A stretch of 42,662 nucleotides of DNA from Clostridiales bacterium. Lineage in GTDB: Bacteria; Bacillota; Clostridia; Lachnospirales; Anaerotignaceae. Where the stretch lies: contig JAHZAW010000004.1 of the NCBI GenBank assembly GCA_019423725.1, positions 24,118 through 66,779 on the forward strand, written 5' to 3'. The notes below the pieces were generated by a model, which did no database searches, had not been told where the DNA came from, and was given only the letters and a program-made list of their open reading frames with translations. Position numbers and translations under genes: made by a program. Below, in pieces: positions 8,575 to 16,672 of this stretch (the stretch's first letter is position 1; each line of letters opens with the position of its first letter).

Positions 8575-8603
8575 CTGACATAGATGCAGACAGGGATTAT
8601 AAT
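8575..8603 (+). promoter_or_regulatory. SigA-like promoter of second xdh operon
   Basis: CTGACA (8575-8580), 17-base spacer, perfect TATAAT (8598-8603). It begins 7 bp after the operator pair, the same geometry as at 15020. Transcription would start near 8610 and meet the hairpin at 8631. Confidence 0.7.
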
Positions 8604-8630
8604 ATCCATGATAAAGTGAATAAATACAAG

Positions 8631-8664
8631 AAATAGCAATGGCGCGGGAACATTGCTATTTTTT
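8631..8664 (+). terminator. Intrinsic terminator in the leader of the second xdh operon
   Basis: AAATAGCAATG (8631-8641) pairs perfectly with CATTGCTATTT (8651-8661) around a 9-base loop, followed by T residues. It ends 27 bases before the xdhA start and lies downstream of the promoter, so it can stop both readthrough from the ygeX operon and transcripts starting at 8610. Confidence 0.75.
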
Positions 8665-8690
8665 ATATATGTCTTTTCCGGAGGTGGAAA

Positions 8691-10973
8691 ATGAAAGAGT
8701 TATATACAGTATCAAAAAGCAAACAAAGAATAGAAGTAATGGAGAAATTAAACGCCGAAATAATGTTTGGCGATGATTTTGATGATTCACAAATGCTGCA
8801 TGCCAAGGGAGTGGAGAGCAAATATCCCCATGCTAAGATATTGAGCATAAATACTGAAAAGGCAGAAAAGGCTGAGGGCGTAGCCTGTGTGCTTACGGCC
8901 AAGGACCTGCCCGGTGAGAAGGTGATGGGCGAGGATGTACAGGATCAGTACATATTTGCCGATGACAAAGTAAGACATAAGGGAGATATAGTTGCCCTTG
9001 TGGTAGCTGAGACCTACGAGCAGGCCGAAGCGGCGGCAGAGCTGGTCGAGGTGGAATATGAAGTGCTTCCCGCCATTACTGATATGCATAAGGCCATAGG
9101 CAATGAACAGGTCGTATCTGATATGTACCCGGACAATATATGTTCGGAGTGCCATATCCATAAGGGAGACCTGGACAAGGGCTTTGAGGAAAGCAGCATA
9201 ATAGTTGAAAATGAATATAAAACAGGATACCAGGAACATTCCTATCTGGAACCGGAGGTAGTCATGGCCTTTCCCGGAAGGCTGGATGATGAGGTAGTAG
9301 TCATGGGAAACCTGCAGAACCTTTATATGCCCAGGCTTTCCATAAGCAGATGTCTTAATATGCCCCTGTCAAAGGTTACCATCAGGGCTTGTGCCAGCGG
9401 CCGCTCCTTTGGAGGAAAGCTGGAAAGTCCGGAATCCATGGCGGTAAGGGCAGCGGCAGCGGCCTTAAAGACTAAAAGACCGGTAAAATATAAACTTACA
9501 AGGGATGAGTCCATAAGGGAGAGCCATAAGAGACATCCCTTTGATTTTAATGTCAAGATAGGTGCTGATAAGGAAGGCATGATAAAGGCCATATCGGTGG
9601 ATTCCATAGCCGATGGAGGAGCCTATGTCATCATGTCTCCAGGTATAATTTTCAAGGCAGTTTCCCTGGGAGCAGGAGCCTATAATATACCGAACGTATA
9701 CTGCCATTCAGTGGCGGTCATGACCAATAACATACCATGCGGCTCATGCAGAGGATTCGGAAATCCCCAGGGCATATTCGCCAGGGAGTGCGCCATAGAG
9801 GAACTGGCTGAAAAGGCAGGCATATCCCCTTATATGCTCAGAAAGAAAAATATATTGAAAACAGGGGATAAGAATGGATCTGGCCAGGTCATGGATTTCC
9901 ATGTGGTCGGAGCTGAAGACACCCTCGACGCAGTGGCAAAGGCCCTTGATTATGAGGAAAAATATTGGAAATATAAGAAAGAAAATCCCGGAAAGACCAT
10001 CAGAAGGGGAGTGGGCCTGTCCCTGAGCCTTCGTGGAAACAGTGTAGGAACAGGACTTGACGATATAGGACGTGCCCATGTTGAAGTTCTGGAGGATGGA
10101 AGCATACTGCTTTCCATAGGTTTGACGGAGCTTGGACAGGGCCTTCATACGACCATGGCACAGATAACAGCTGAAGCCCTGGGAGTTGATTTCAAGAGGG
10201 TCACAATCAATGAAAGCGATAGCAGCAAGGCTCCTCTTACGGGAGCATGCATTGCCTCCAGAGGAACATTCATCGGAGGAAATGCCATCCTTGATGCAGC
10301 TGATAAGATAAACAAAATAATCATAGAGTCCCTGGCTGAACATTACCATAGGGATGAGAGCGAAATATCCATTAAAAATGATAAAGTCCTGATAGGAGAT
10401 GAGACCATATCCTATGAGGAGGCTGTATCCATATGCTACAGTTCCGGAAGGACACCGGCGGCAAACGGTACATATAAGGTGCCTGAGCTTAAATTCGATC
10501 CTAAGACCGGAGAAGGAGACCCTTTCTATGAGTATACCTACTCATGCATAGGAGCAGAGGTAGAGGTGGATATATGCACCGGAAAGACTAAGGTCATAAA
10601 AATAGCGGCTGCCCACGACATAGGCAGGGCCATGAACCCTCTCCATGCCAAGGGACAGATAACCGGAGGAGCCATAATGTCCATGGGATACGGCATTATG
10701 GAGGACCTGGGAGAAAAGAACGGTAAAACTACCCATGATAACTTTGACCAGTATTCCATCCCCACATTTATGGATGTGGGAGAGATAGAACCCATAATAA
10801 TAGAAAACGGCGGGGACAGAGGGCCCTATGGAGCCAGATCCCTGGGAGAGCCGTCTCTGGACCCCGGAGCGGCGGCATACGTCAACGCTGTAAATAATGC
10901 CATTGGAGACCTGGGAAGGATAAGGAGCCTGCCGGCTGATCCCATGGCGGTGATTTTTGCTGTGAATAAATAG
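8691..10973 (+). CDS. xdhA: Molybdenum hydroxylase (xanthine dehydrogenase-type), molybdopterin-binding subunit
   Basis: A complete 760-residue Mo-cofactor subunit. Family motifs run in order: the N-terminal hammerhead domain with VRHKGDIVALVVAET, GRSFGGK (usually GGGFGGK), CRGFGNPQG with the conserved Arg, ELGQGLHT, and GARSLGEPS near the C-terminus, whose Glu is the catalytic base. The ATG has an ideal GGAGGTGG site. It is a different lineage from the minus-strand enzyme at 1-2596, since their corresponding motifs differ clearly. It opens an operon of Mo, FAD and 2Fe-2S subunits, PreA-like protein and dihydropyrimidinase, so the substrate is probably a purine or a purine-derived oxo compound (inference). 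Confidence 0.93.
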   Translation: MKELYTVSKSKQRIEVMEKLNAEIMFGDDFDDSQMLHAKGVESKYPHAKILSINTEKAEKAEGVACVLTAKDLPGEKVMGEDVQDQYIFADDKVRHKGDIVALVVAETYEQAEAAAELVEVEYEVLPAITDMHKAIGNEQVVSDMYPDNICSECHIHKGDLDKGFEESSIIVENEYKTGYQEHSYLEPEVVMAFPGRLDDEVVVMGNLQNLYMPRLSISRCLNMPLSKVTIRACASGRSFGGKLESPESMAVRAAAAALKTKRPVKYKLTRDESIRESHKRHPFDFNVKIGADKEGMIKAISVDSIADGGAYVIMSPGIIFKAVSLGAGAYNIPNVYCHSVAVMTNNIPCGSCRGFGNPQGIFARECAIEELAEKAGISPYMLRKKNILKTGDKNGSGQVMDFHVVGAEDTLDAVAKALDYEEKYWKYKKENPGKTIRRGVGLSLSLRGNSVGTGLDDIGRAHVEVLEDGSILLSIGLTELGQGLHTTMAQITAEALGVDFKRVTINESDSSKAPLTGACIASRGTFIGGNAILDAADKINKIIIESLAEHYHRDESEISIKNDKVLIGDETISYEEAVSICYSSGRTPAANGTYKVPELKFDPKTGEGDPFYEYTYSCIGAEVEVDICTGKTKVIKIAAAHDIGRAMNPLHAKGQITGGAIMSMGYGIMEDLGEKNGKTTHDNFDQYSIPTFMDVGEIEPIIIENGGDRGPYGARSLGEPSLDPGAAAYVNAVNNAIGDLGRIRSLPADPMAVIFAVNK

Positions 10974-10983
10974 AGGTGGGAAA

Positions 10984-11913
10984 ATGAAAGTATCTGATTA
11001 TTATAAACCAGGTTCTTTAAAAGAAGCGCTGGATTACGCAGCCGGCCAGGATAAAAAAATGATATTTATGGCGGGCGGAACTGATATAACGGTAAAAGCT
11101 GTAAACAGAAAATGGTATGCGGATCATACCATTGTGGACATAGGAGATATAAAGGAATTAGACTACATCCGTGTAAAAGATGATGTGGTTGAGATAGGAA
11201 GCTGTACGAAACTTACATCCATATGTGAGAGTGAGATAATAAAGGAGGAGGCCCCCATACTTGCTAAGGCCTGCTCTGAAGTTGGAGGCCCCCAGATAAG
11301 GAACCAGGGCACCATAGGCGGAAATATAGCCAATGCATGCCTGGCCGCTGATGCCATACCGGCACTTTGTGTACTCGGTGCTAGTGTAAAGACGGTAAAT
11401 GGCCAGGAAGATAGGATAATACCTGTGGGTGAGATCATGAAGCCCTGTGCAGCCTGCCTTGGACATGAGGGCATGTGTGTCAGAGGATGCTACTATGGCA
11501 TACCCGCTGGAAAGAAAACCATCCTTGGAGAAAATGAGCTGATAACAGAAATAATTATACCCAGAAGGGATAAGTCATATCGCTATTTTTATGAGAAAGT
11601 AGGAAGAAAAGCCGCCCTCACCATGTCAGATTTTACCCTGGCAGTGGAATTAAAGGCTGAAGGCAGCAGGGTGGATGATCTTAAGATAAGCATTGGAGCT
11701 GCATTGGATAAGATACAGTGTGAGGATGATATATGCTCAGCGTATACAGGCAGGGATATTAGCCTCAAGGACATAGAGGATATATCAAAGAAACTTTCCC
11801 AGAAGATATTGAATGTGAAAAACGTAACTGACCCCATAAGATATAAGTCCATGGTCTGTGAAAAACTGACTTACAGGACATTGAAAGATATGGTTTTTGG
11901 AGATGAGGCTTAA
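10984..11913 (+). CDS. xdhB: Molybdenum hydroxylase FAD-binding subunit with four-cysteine insertion
   Basis: A 309-residue FAD subunit with canonical FAD segments AGGTDITVK (30-38) and QGTIGGNIANA (108-118). Where most xanthine dehydrogenase FAD subunits go straight into the GPGKT loop, this one has C155-x2-C158-x6-C165-x3-C169 immediately before GIPAGKKTIL. 4-Hydroxybenzoyl-CoA reductase has an inserted loop at a similar place in its FAD subunit that binds a [4Fe-4S] cluster, so an extra cluster is plausible here. It lies 10 bases after xdhA with a GAGGTGGG site; its end overlaps the ribosome site of the next gene. Confidence 0.92.
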   Translation: MKVSDYYKPGSLKEALDYAAGQDKKMIFMAGGTDITVKAVNRKWYADHTIVDIGDIKELDYIRVKDDVVEIGSCTKLTSICESEIIKEEAPILAKACSEVGGPQIRNQGTIGGNIANACLAADAIPALCVLGASVKTVNGQEDRIIPVGEIMKPCAACLGHEGMCVRGCYYGIPAGKKTILGENELITEIIIPRRDKSYRYFYEKVGRKAALTMSDFTLAVELKAEGSRVDDLKISIGAALDKIQCEDDICSAYTGRDISLKDIEDISKKLSQKILNVKNVTDPIRYKSMVCEKLTYRTLKDMVFGDEA

Positions 11914-11914
11914 C

Positions 11915-12397
11915 ATGGAACGCAGGGTTATAAATTTTGTATTGAATGGCCAGGAAGTAGAGGCAGCGGTGGACCCCGCTGACCGTGCCCTGGATATCAT
12001 AAGAAAATTATGCCGCAGGACAGGCACAAAGGAAGGCTGCGGCATAGGAGAATGCGGAGCATGCACCATACTGGTGGATGGGACTCCTGTAAATTCCTGC
12101 ATACTTCTGGCAGGACAGCTGGAGGGGAAGGATATACTGACCATCGAGGGCCTTTCCCAGGAGCATATTGCCGATGTGCTTAAAAAATGCTTTGTGGAAG
12201 AGGGAGCTGTGCAGTGTGGATACTGTACCCCCGGAATGATATTGAGCGCCTATGCCCTTCTTTTGAAGGACAGCGATCCTGACAGGGATGATATAAAAAG
12301 GGCTATGTCAGGAAATCTCTGCAGATGTACGGGTTATGTGCCCATAGTAAATGCGGTGGAAAGGGCCAATAGAGAGCTCAGGGAGGAAAAAAGATGA
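11915..12397 (+). CDS. xdhC: Molybdenum hydroxylase 2Fe-2S subunit
   Basis: A 160-residue two-cluster [2Fe-2S] subunit with textbook motifs: GCGIGECGACT plus a later Cys (NSC) for the first cluster, CGYCTPGM and GNLCRCTGY for the second. The frame is open upstream to a TTG at 11897, but ATG 11915 is preferred: TGAGG lies six bases before it and the product then starts MERRVINFVLNG, as in the family. The preceding gene's TAA is two bases earlier. The TGA overlaps the ATG of preA (ATGA). Confidence 0.93.
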   Translation: MERRVINFVLNGQEVEAAVDPADRALDIIRKLCRRTGTKEGCGIGECGACTILVDGTPVNSCILLAGQLEGKDILTIEGLSQEHIADVLKKCFVEEGAVQCGYCTPGMILSAYALLLKDSDPDRDDIKRAMSGNLCRCTGYVPIVNAVERANRELREEKR

Positions 12398-13575
12398 AAG
12401 ATATAAGTGTGGATTTTTGCGGACTGCATATGGTAAATCCCTTTGTCGTAGCGGCGTCACCGTCCTCGGACGGCCTGGAAAAGGAAATAAGGGCGCTGGA
12501 AGAAGGCTGGGGAGGAATAGTTTTCAAGACGGTATCAGTGGATGCCAGAAGGCCTAAGCTGGCTGAGCCCAATATGGGTGCCCTTGATTTTGCCGGAAAG
12601 AAGCAGATGGCCTTCTATAACTATGACCTTATTTCAGAACGCTCCATAGATGATATATGCTCTGATATAGAGGTACTGAAAAAAAGATTCCCGGACAGGA
12701 TACTCATAGGCAGTATAATGGCCGGAGAAAGGGACGAGTGGAAATATCTCGTTGAAAGGCTGGAAGAGGCAGGAGCTGATATGATAGAGTGCAGCATGTC
12801 CTGTCCCCAGGGCGATGGCAGCGGAAAAATACCCGCGGCTGATGAGGTGCTCCTTGAAAACACCGTTGCTGCCATAAAGAGCTTTACAAAGAAAAATACG
12901 CCCATAATAGTGAAAATGACCCCCAATGTAACAGATATCTCAGCCTTAGCCGAGGCTGCCGTAAGGGGAGGGGCTGACTCCATATGCGCCATAGATACGG
13001 TAAAGAGCTTCATAGGTATCGATATAGAGACTGGACTGCCCAAACTGAACGTATATGGAAAAGCAGCCTTAGGAGGACTGTCTGGACCGGCTGTAAAGCC
13101 CATAGCCCTCAGATGTGTGGCTGACATAAAGATGAAAACAACGGTTCCCCTGGCAGGTGTGGGCGGCGTAAGCGGATATGCCGACGCCCTGGAGTTCATG
13201 TTTTTAGGCTGCGGCATGGTACAGGTATGTACAGCCATAAGCAGATATGGTTTTGCCATGGTCAAAAACATGATAAAGGGCTTTGAGGACTACATGGAGA
13301 GGAAAAATATCCAGAGCCTTGATGAGATCATAGGAAGTTCTCTGAAATATATCGTAGACCAGGACAGCCTGAGCCGTGAAAAGAAATTTTCCATAGTTAT
13401 AGATAAGACAAACTGCATCAAATGCAGACAGTGCTTTACGGCCTGCAGGGACTGCGGATATGGTGCCATATATATGGGTGAAGATCTCTATCCCAGTGTG
13501 GACCAGAAAATATGTAAGGGCTGTGGAGTATGCAGGACGGTATGCTCCAGGGATTGTATTAAAATAGAGTATTAA
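12394..13575 (+). CDS. preA: PreA-like dihydropyrimidine dehydrogenase/dihydroorotate dehydrogenase-family flavoprotein with two 4Fe-4S clusters
   Basis: A 393-residue FMN TIM-barrel protein with a C-terminal ferredoxin domain, as in the catalytic subunit of bacterial NAD-dependent dihydropyrimidine dehydrogenase. The catalytic loop keeps the Cys (C137 in MIECSMSCPQGDG), and VPLAGVGGVSGYADALEFM is the FMN-phosphate site. Two cluster motifs end the protein: CIKCRQCFTAC and CKGCGVCRTVC. The usual partner PreT (FAD/NADPH subunit) is not in the window, so electrons may come from ferredoxin or from the xdh enzyme beside it. Start overlap with the 2Fe-2S gene implies coupling. The substrate may be a uracil-like or purine-derived ring rather than uracil itself. 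Confidence 0.88.
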   Translation: MKDISVDFCGLHMVNPFVVAASPSSDGLEKEIRALEEGWGGIVFKTVSVDARRPKLAEPNMGALDFAGKKQMAFYNYDLISERSIDDICSDIEVLKKRFPDRILIGSIMAGERDEWKYLVERLEEAGADMIECSMSCPQGDGSGKIPAADEVLLENTVAAIKSFTKKNTPIIVKMTPNVTDISALAEAAVRGGADSICAIDTVKSFIGIDIETGLPKLNVYGKAALGGLSGPAVKPIALRCVADIKMKTTVPLAGVGGVSGYADALEFMFLGCGMVQVCTAISRYGFAMVKNMIKGFEDYMERKNIQSLDEIIGSSLKYIVDQDSLSREKKFSIVIDKTNCIKCRQCFTACRDCGYGAIYMGEDLYPSVDQKICKGCGVCRTVCSRDCIKIEY

Positions 13576-13594
13576 CAAAAAGGAGCCGATTATA

Positions 13595-14974
13595 GTGGTG
13601 TCACATAAAAAACTGATCAAAAATGGTATGGTATTTTTCGGAGACCGGCAGGGTGAATATGACATACTGATAAATGAGCAGGGGAAAATAGAAAAAATAT
13701 TAGATAAAAACAGCTGCGCTGAAGAGGGCATATCTGAAGAAGTGGAGGTCATAGATGCCGGCGGACTGTGGATAGTACCTGGAGGAGTGGACGCCCATGT
13801 CCATCTGGATTATAAAATGGGCGATGTTTCCACCACCGATGATTTTTATGATGGTTCCAGGGCAGCCTTAGCGGGAGGCACCACATCCATAATAGATTTC
13901 TGCCAGCCAGTTTCTGGCCAGAGCGCAAAGAAGTGCATAGCGGAAAGAAAGCGCCTGGCTTCCAGGTCAGCGGTGGACTATGCCTTCCACTTTATTTTTA
14001 CCGAGGAGTATAAAAAACAGCTTCAGCAGCTGGAGGATATAAAGAATGAGGGCATAGGCTCCTATAAGGCCTATACCACCTATGACGGCATAACCCTCAA
14101 TACAGGCGATCTGAGACTCATAATGGAGAAAATAGGTCCTGAGGCGGTACTTATGGTCCATGCCGAGAACAACGACATAATAAATGAGCTTTTAGAGGAA
14201 AAGGAAGAAGAAGGTCTGACGGATATGGAAGAGCTCTATTACACAAGGCCAAATCTGGCGGAAGAAATGGCGGTCAGTGAACTGGCTGTCCTTCAGAAGG
14301 AGATGGGCACGAAGGTATGTATAGCCCATACAAGCACAAAGCAGACCGTGGAAATAAAGAGAAGGGAAAAATCCCTTGGAAATGAGTTCTATCTGGAGAC
14401 CTGCCCCCATTATCTCGCCTTTACCAACGATGTATATAAGACGGACAGGGGCGGACTTTATGCCGTAAACCCTCCCTTAAAGACCGAGGAGGACAGGGAG
14501 GAGCTCTGGAAGGGCATATTGGATGGCAGCATAGACCTCATATCCACCGACCACTGCCCATTCAGCCTTGAACAGAAAATGGCGGAGAAGGACTTCAGGA
14601 AGGTGCCCTGCGGTATGGGAGGACTTCAGACAAGGATGCAGTTTTTATTTTCCGAGGGAGTAATGGAGAGGGGACTTTCCATGGACAGGTTCGTGGAGCT
14701 CACATCCAAGGATGCAGCAGAGATATACGGCCTTTATCCCCAGAAGGGTGCGCTTCAGGAAGGAAGCGACGCGGACATGGTGATGATAGACCCGTCCGCA
14801 AAATGGACATATACGAAGAATAATTTTGCCGGAAAGTGTGATTATGATATTTTCCAGAACAGGGAATTCCGCGGGAAAATAGTCAAGGCCATCTCCAGGG
14901 GAGAGACAGTATTTGAGGATGGACAGCTTGATGCTCCGGAAGGAAGAGGAAAATATATATTCATTAAAAAGTGA
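13595..14974 (+). CDS. hydA: Dihydropyrimidinase/hydantoinase (HydA/HyuA type)
   Basis: A 459-residue cyclic amidohydrolase that opens dihydropyrimidine or hydantoin rings. Binuclear metal ligands are visible: H68 and H70 (DAHVHLD), the carbamylated lysine K158 (GIGSYKAYT), a His in MVHAEN, a His in CIAHTST and the Asp of STDHCPF. The start is GTG at 13595 or GTG at 13598, both after AAAAAGGAG; no ATG fits. It is the last gene of the second xdh operon, directly after preA, so a reduced ring made by PreA would be opened here, analogous to HyuA in the urate cluster. The specific substrate is inferred. Confidence 0.92.
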   Translation: MVSHKKLIKNGMVFFGDRQGEYDILINEQGKIEKILDKNSCAEEGISEEVEVIDAGGLWIVPGGVDAHVHLDYKMGDVSTTDDFYDGSRAALAGGTTSIIDFCQPVSGQSAKKCIAERKRLASRSAVDYAFHFIFTEEYKKQLQQLEDIKNEGIGSYKAYTTYDGITLNTGDLRLIMEKIGPEAVLMVHAENNDIINELLEEKEEEGLTDMEELYYTRPNLAEEMAVSELAVLQKEMGTKVCIAHTSTKQTVEIKRREKSLGNEFYLETCPHYLAFTNDVYKTDRGGLYAVNPPLKTEEDREELWKGILDGSIDLISTDHCPFSLEQKMAEKDFRKVPCGMGGLQTRMQFLFSEGVMERGLSMDRFVELTSKDAAEIYGLYPQKGALQEGSDADMVMIDPSAKWTYTKNNFAGKCDYDIFQNREFRGKIVKAISRGETVFEDGQLDAPEGRGKYIFIKK

Positions 14975-14978
14975 TTTT

Positions 14979-15012
14979 TTATCAAAATGATACGGTGGTA
15001 TCGCTTTGATAC
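14979..15012. promoter_or_regulatory. Candidate paired operator upstream of purine importer operon (site C)
   Basis: TTATCAAAATGATAC (14979-14993) and GTATCGCTTTGATAC (14998-15012), 19 bp centre to centre, starting five bases after the hydA stop. This is nearly identical to site B over about 35 bp, at the same distance (7 bp) from the -35. Conservation limited to this stretch, with different sequence around it, argues for selection on protein binding. Confidence 0.78.
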
Positions 15013-15019
15013 ACAATAC

Positions 15020-15048
15020 TTCACAAAATACGACAAATCTGATAAGAT
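15020..15048 (+). promoter_or_regulatory. SigA-like promoter of purine importer operon
   Basis: TTCACA (15020-15025), 17-base spacer, TAAGAT (15043-15048), beginning 7 bp after the operator pair. The leader then runs into the terminator at 15080. Confidence 0.65.
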
Positions 15049-15079
15049 ACCAGACATATTAATAATTGCTGGCACAAAC

Positions 15080-15124
15080 AATGGAGTTTATGTAAAAAAC
15101 ATAAACTCCATTTTTTATTTTTTT
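15080..15124 (+). terminator. Intrinsic terminator in the importer leader
   Basis: A perfect 14-bp stem (15080-15093 with 15099-15112) closed by AAAAA and followed by a T-rich run to 15124. It sits 31 bases past the -10 and 31 bases before the first gene. It could also end readthrough from hydA, but any transcript from the 15020 promoter must pass it. Confidence 0.8.
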
Positions 15125-15143
15125 TAGAAGGAGGAGGAGAACA

Positions 15144-16667
15144 GTGGATAAAGAGCCTGTCTTGGAATTAAAAGGAATAAGCAAAAGATTTGGCAAGTTT
15201 ACAGCCAATGACAATATCAATTTGAAAATTTATCCCGGTGAAGTTCATGCGGTCCTGGGCGAAAATGGTGCTGGTAAAAGTACTTTGATGAACATAATTT
15301 ATGGACTGTATATGCCTGATGAAGGAGAAATATACAGGAACGGAAAGAAAGTAGCCATCAAATCACCAAAGGACGCCATGAAAATGGGCATAGGCATGGT
15401 ACATCAGCACTATATGCTGGTAGATGTGTTCACATCTTCGGAAAATGTATTTCTTATCGATGACACACCGGACTGGAAACCCATCAACCAGAAGGCCATT
15501 GAAAGGAGCCTTAAAGAAGTCGGAGAGAAATTCGGACTTGAGGTCGACACCCATTCAACGGTAGATAAACTCACCGTAGGAATGCAGCAGAGACTTGAGA
15601 TACTCAAGCTCCTTCATATAGGAGCGGATATCCTCATACTGGATGAGCCCACAGCGGTACTGGCGCCCCAGGAATGTGACATGCTTTTTGAAACCATAGA
15701 AAAACTCATAGCCCATGGAAAAAGCGTAGTATTCATAAGCCATAAGCTGGATGAGGTAGTAAAAATAAGCGACAGGATAACGATACTCAGCCACGGCAAA
15801 GTCGTAGGAGAGATGCTCAGGAAAGAGGCCAATAAGGAAAAGATCGTATCAATGATGGTCGGCGAGCAGGTCAAAGCTCCCCAGGCTGTCAGGGTAGACG
15901 CCATCGACCACGGAGATGTGCCGCTCATAGAGCTTAAGGACGTAACGGCTAAGGACGACAGAGGAGTCGAGACCATCCACGATCTTGACTTCAAGCTCTA
16001 TAAAGGCGAGATCGTAGGCATTGCCGGAGTAGAAGGAAACGGCCAGACAGAGCTTGCGGAAATTATGGCGGGCATACGAGGCATTGAGAACGGAAATATA
16101 TTCCTTGAGGGCAAGGAGGTAAAGGCAGGCAACTGTCCAGCCTTTATAAAAGAAGAAGTATCCTATGTCCCTGCGGACAGAAACAGCGTTGGAACGATCA
16201 AAACATTCCCGCTTTTTGAAAACTGGCTCTTAAGGAGCAAGAAAAAGACAAATAAACATCATGTTGTCAACTATAAGGAATTAAAAGAAGAGACCAAGTA
16301 CGGAATGGAAATGTACGATGTCAGGGCAAGGGGAGTAAATGACATAACCGGAAACCTGTCAGGAGGCAACTTACAGAAATTCATTCTCGCCAGGGAAATG
16401 ACAAAGAAACCTAAATCAATGATCTGCGAGTACCCTACAAGGGGCGTGGATATAAAGGCAAGCTGGTTTATAAGAGAAAATATCCTGCATGCCAGGGATT
16501 CAGGAATGGGCGTAGTGCTTATTTCAGGAGACCTGGAGGAGCTGTTCTTTCTCTCGGACATAATATTCGTTATGTATAAGGGCAAGATCATAGGCCAGGC
16601 CGATCCTAAGACAGCGACCGTACAGGAAATTGGTAATCTTATGATGGGTATTACAGCGGAGGAGTGA
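15144..16667 (+). CDS. ABC importer ATPase, nucleoside/purine (BmpA-Nup) type
   Basis: A 507-residue ATPase with two fused nucleotide-binding domains, cytoplasmic. Domain 1 has GENGAGKST (Walker A), LTVGMQQRLEILK as the signature segment and LILDEPTAVL (Walker B). Domain 2 has the usual degenerate P-loop GVEGNGQTE, signature LSGGNLQKF and CEYPTRGVD. Start is GTG 15144 after GGAGGAGG. It is followed by two permeases and a BmpA-family lipoprotein, matching the NupA-type nucleoside importers rather than sugar importers. In this island it probably imports a purine base, nucleoside or urate-like compound (inference). Confidence 0.9.
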   Translation: MDKEPVLELKGISKRFGKFTANDNINLKIYPGEVHAVLGENGAGKSTLMNIIYGLYMPDEGEIYRNGKKVAIKSPKDAMKMGIGMVHQHYMLVDVFTSSENVFLIDDTPDWKPINQKAIERSLKEVGEKFGLEVDTHSTVDKLTVGMQQRLEILKLLHIGADILILDEPTAVLAPQECDMLFETIEKLIAHGKSVVFISHKLDEVVKISDRITILSHGKVVGEMLRKEANKEKIVSMMVGEQVKAPQAVRVDAIDHGDVPLIELKDVTAKDDRGVETIHDLDFKLYKGEIVGIAGVEGNGQTELAEIMAGIRGIENGNIFLEGKEVKAGNCPAFIKEEVSYVPADRNSVGTIKTFPLFENWLLRSKKKTNKHHVVNYKELKEETKYGMEMYDVRARGVNDITGNLSGGNLQKFILAREMTKKPKSMICEYPTRGVDIKASWFIRENILHARDSGMGVVLISGDLEELFFLSDIIFVMYKGKIIGQADPKTATVQEIGNLMMGITAEE

Positions 16668-16672
16668 CATAA

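Noticed and set aside
8640..8657. TGGCGCG...TTGC resembling a sigma-54 promoter before the second xdh operon
   Set aside because: GG and GC are 12 rather than 10 bases apart, and both parts are arms and loop of the terminator hairpin.
12621..13271. Long minus-strand frame of 216 codons inside preA
   Set aside because: It is antisense to a well-supported gene, has low-complexity Ser/Pro composition and no ribosome site; the same applies to minus-strand frames at 6844-7485 and 9744-10349.
15070..15084. TGGCAC upstream of the importer operon
   Set aside because: No GC element at the -12 position; the following bases read ATGG.
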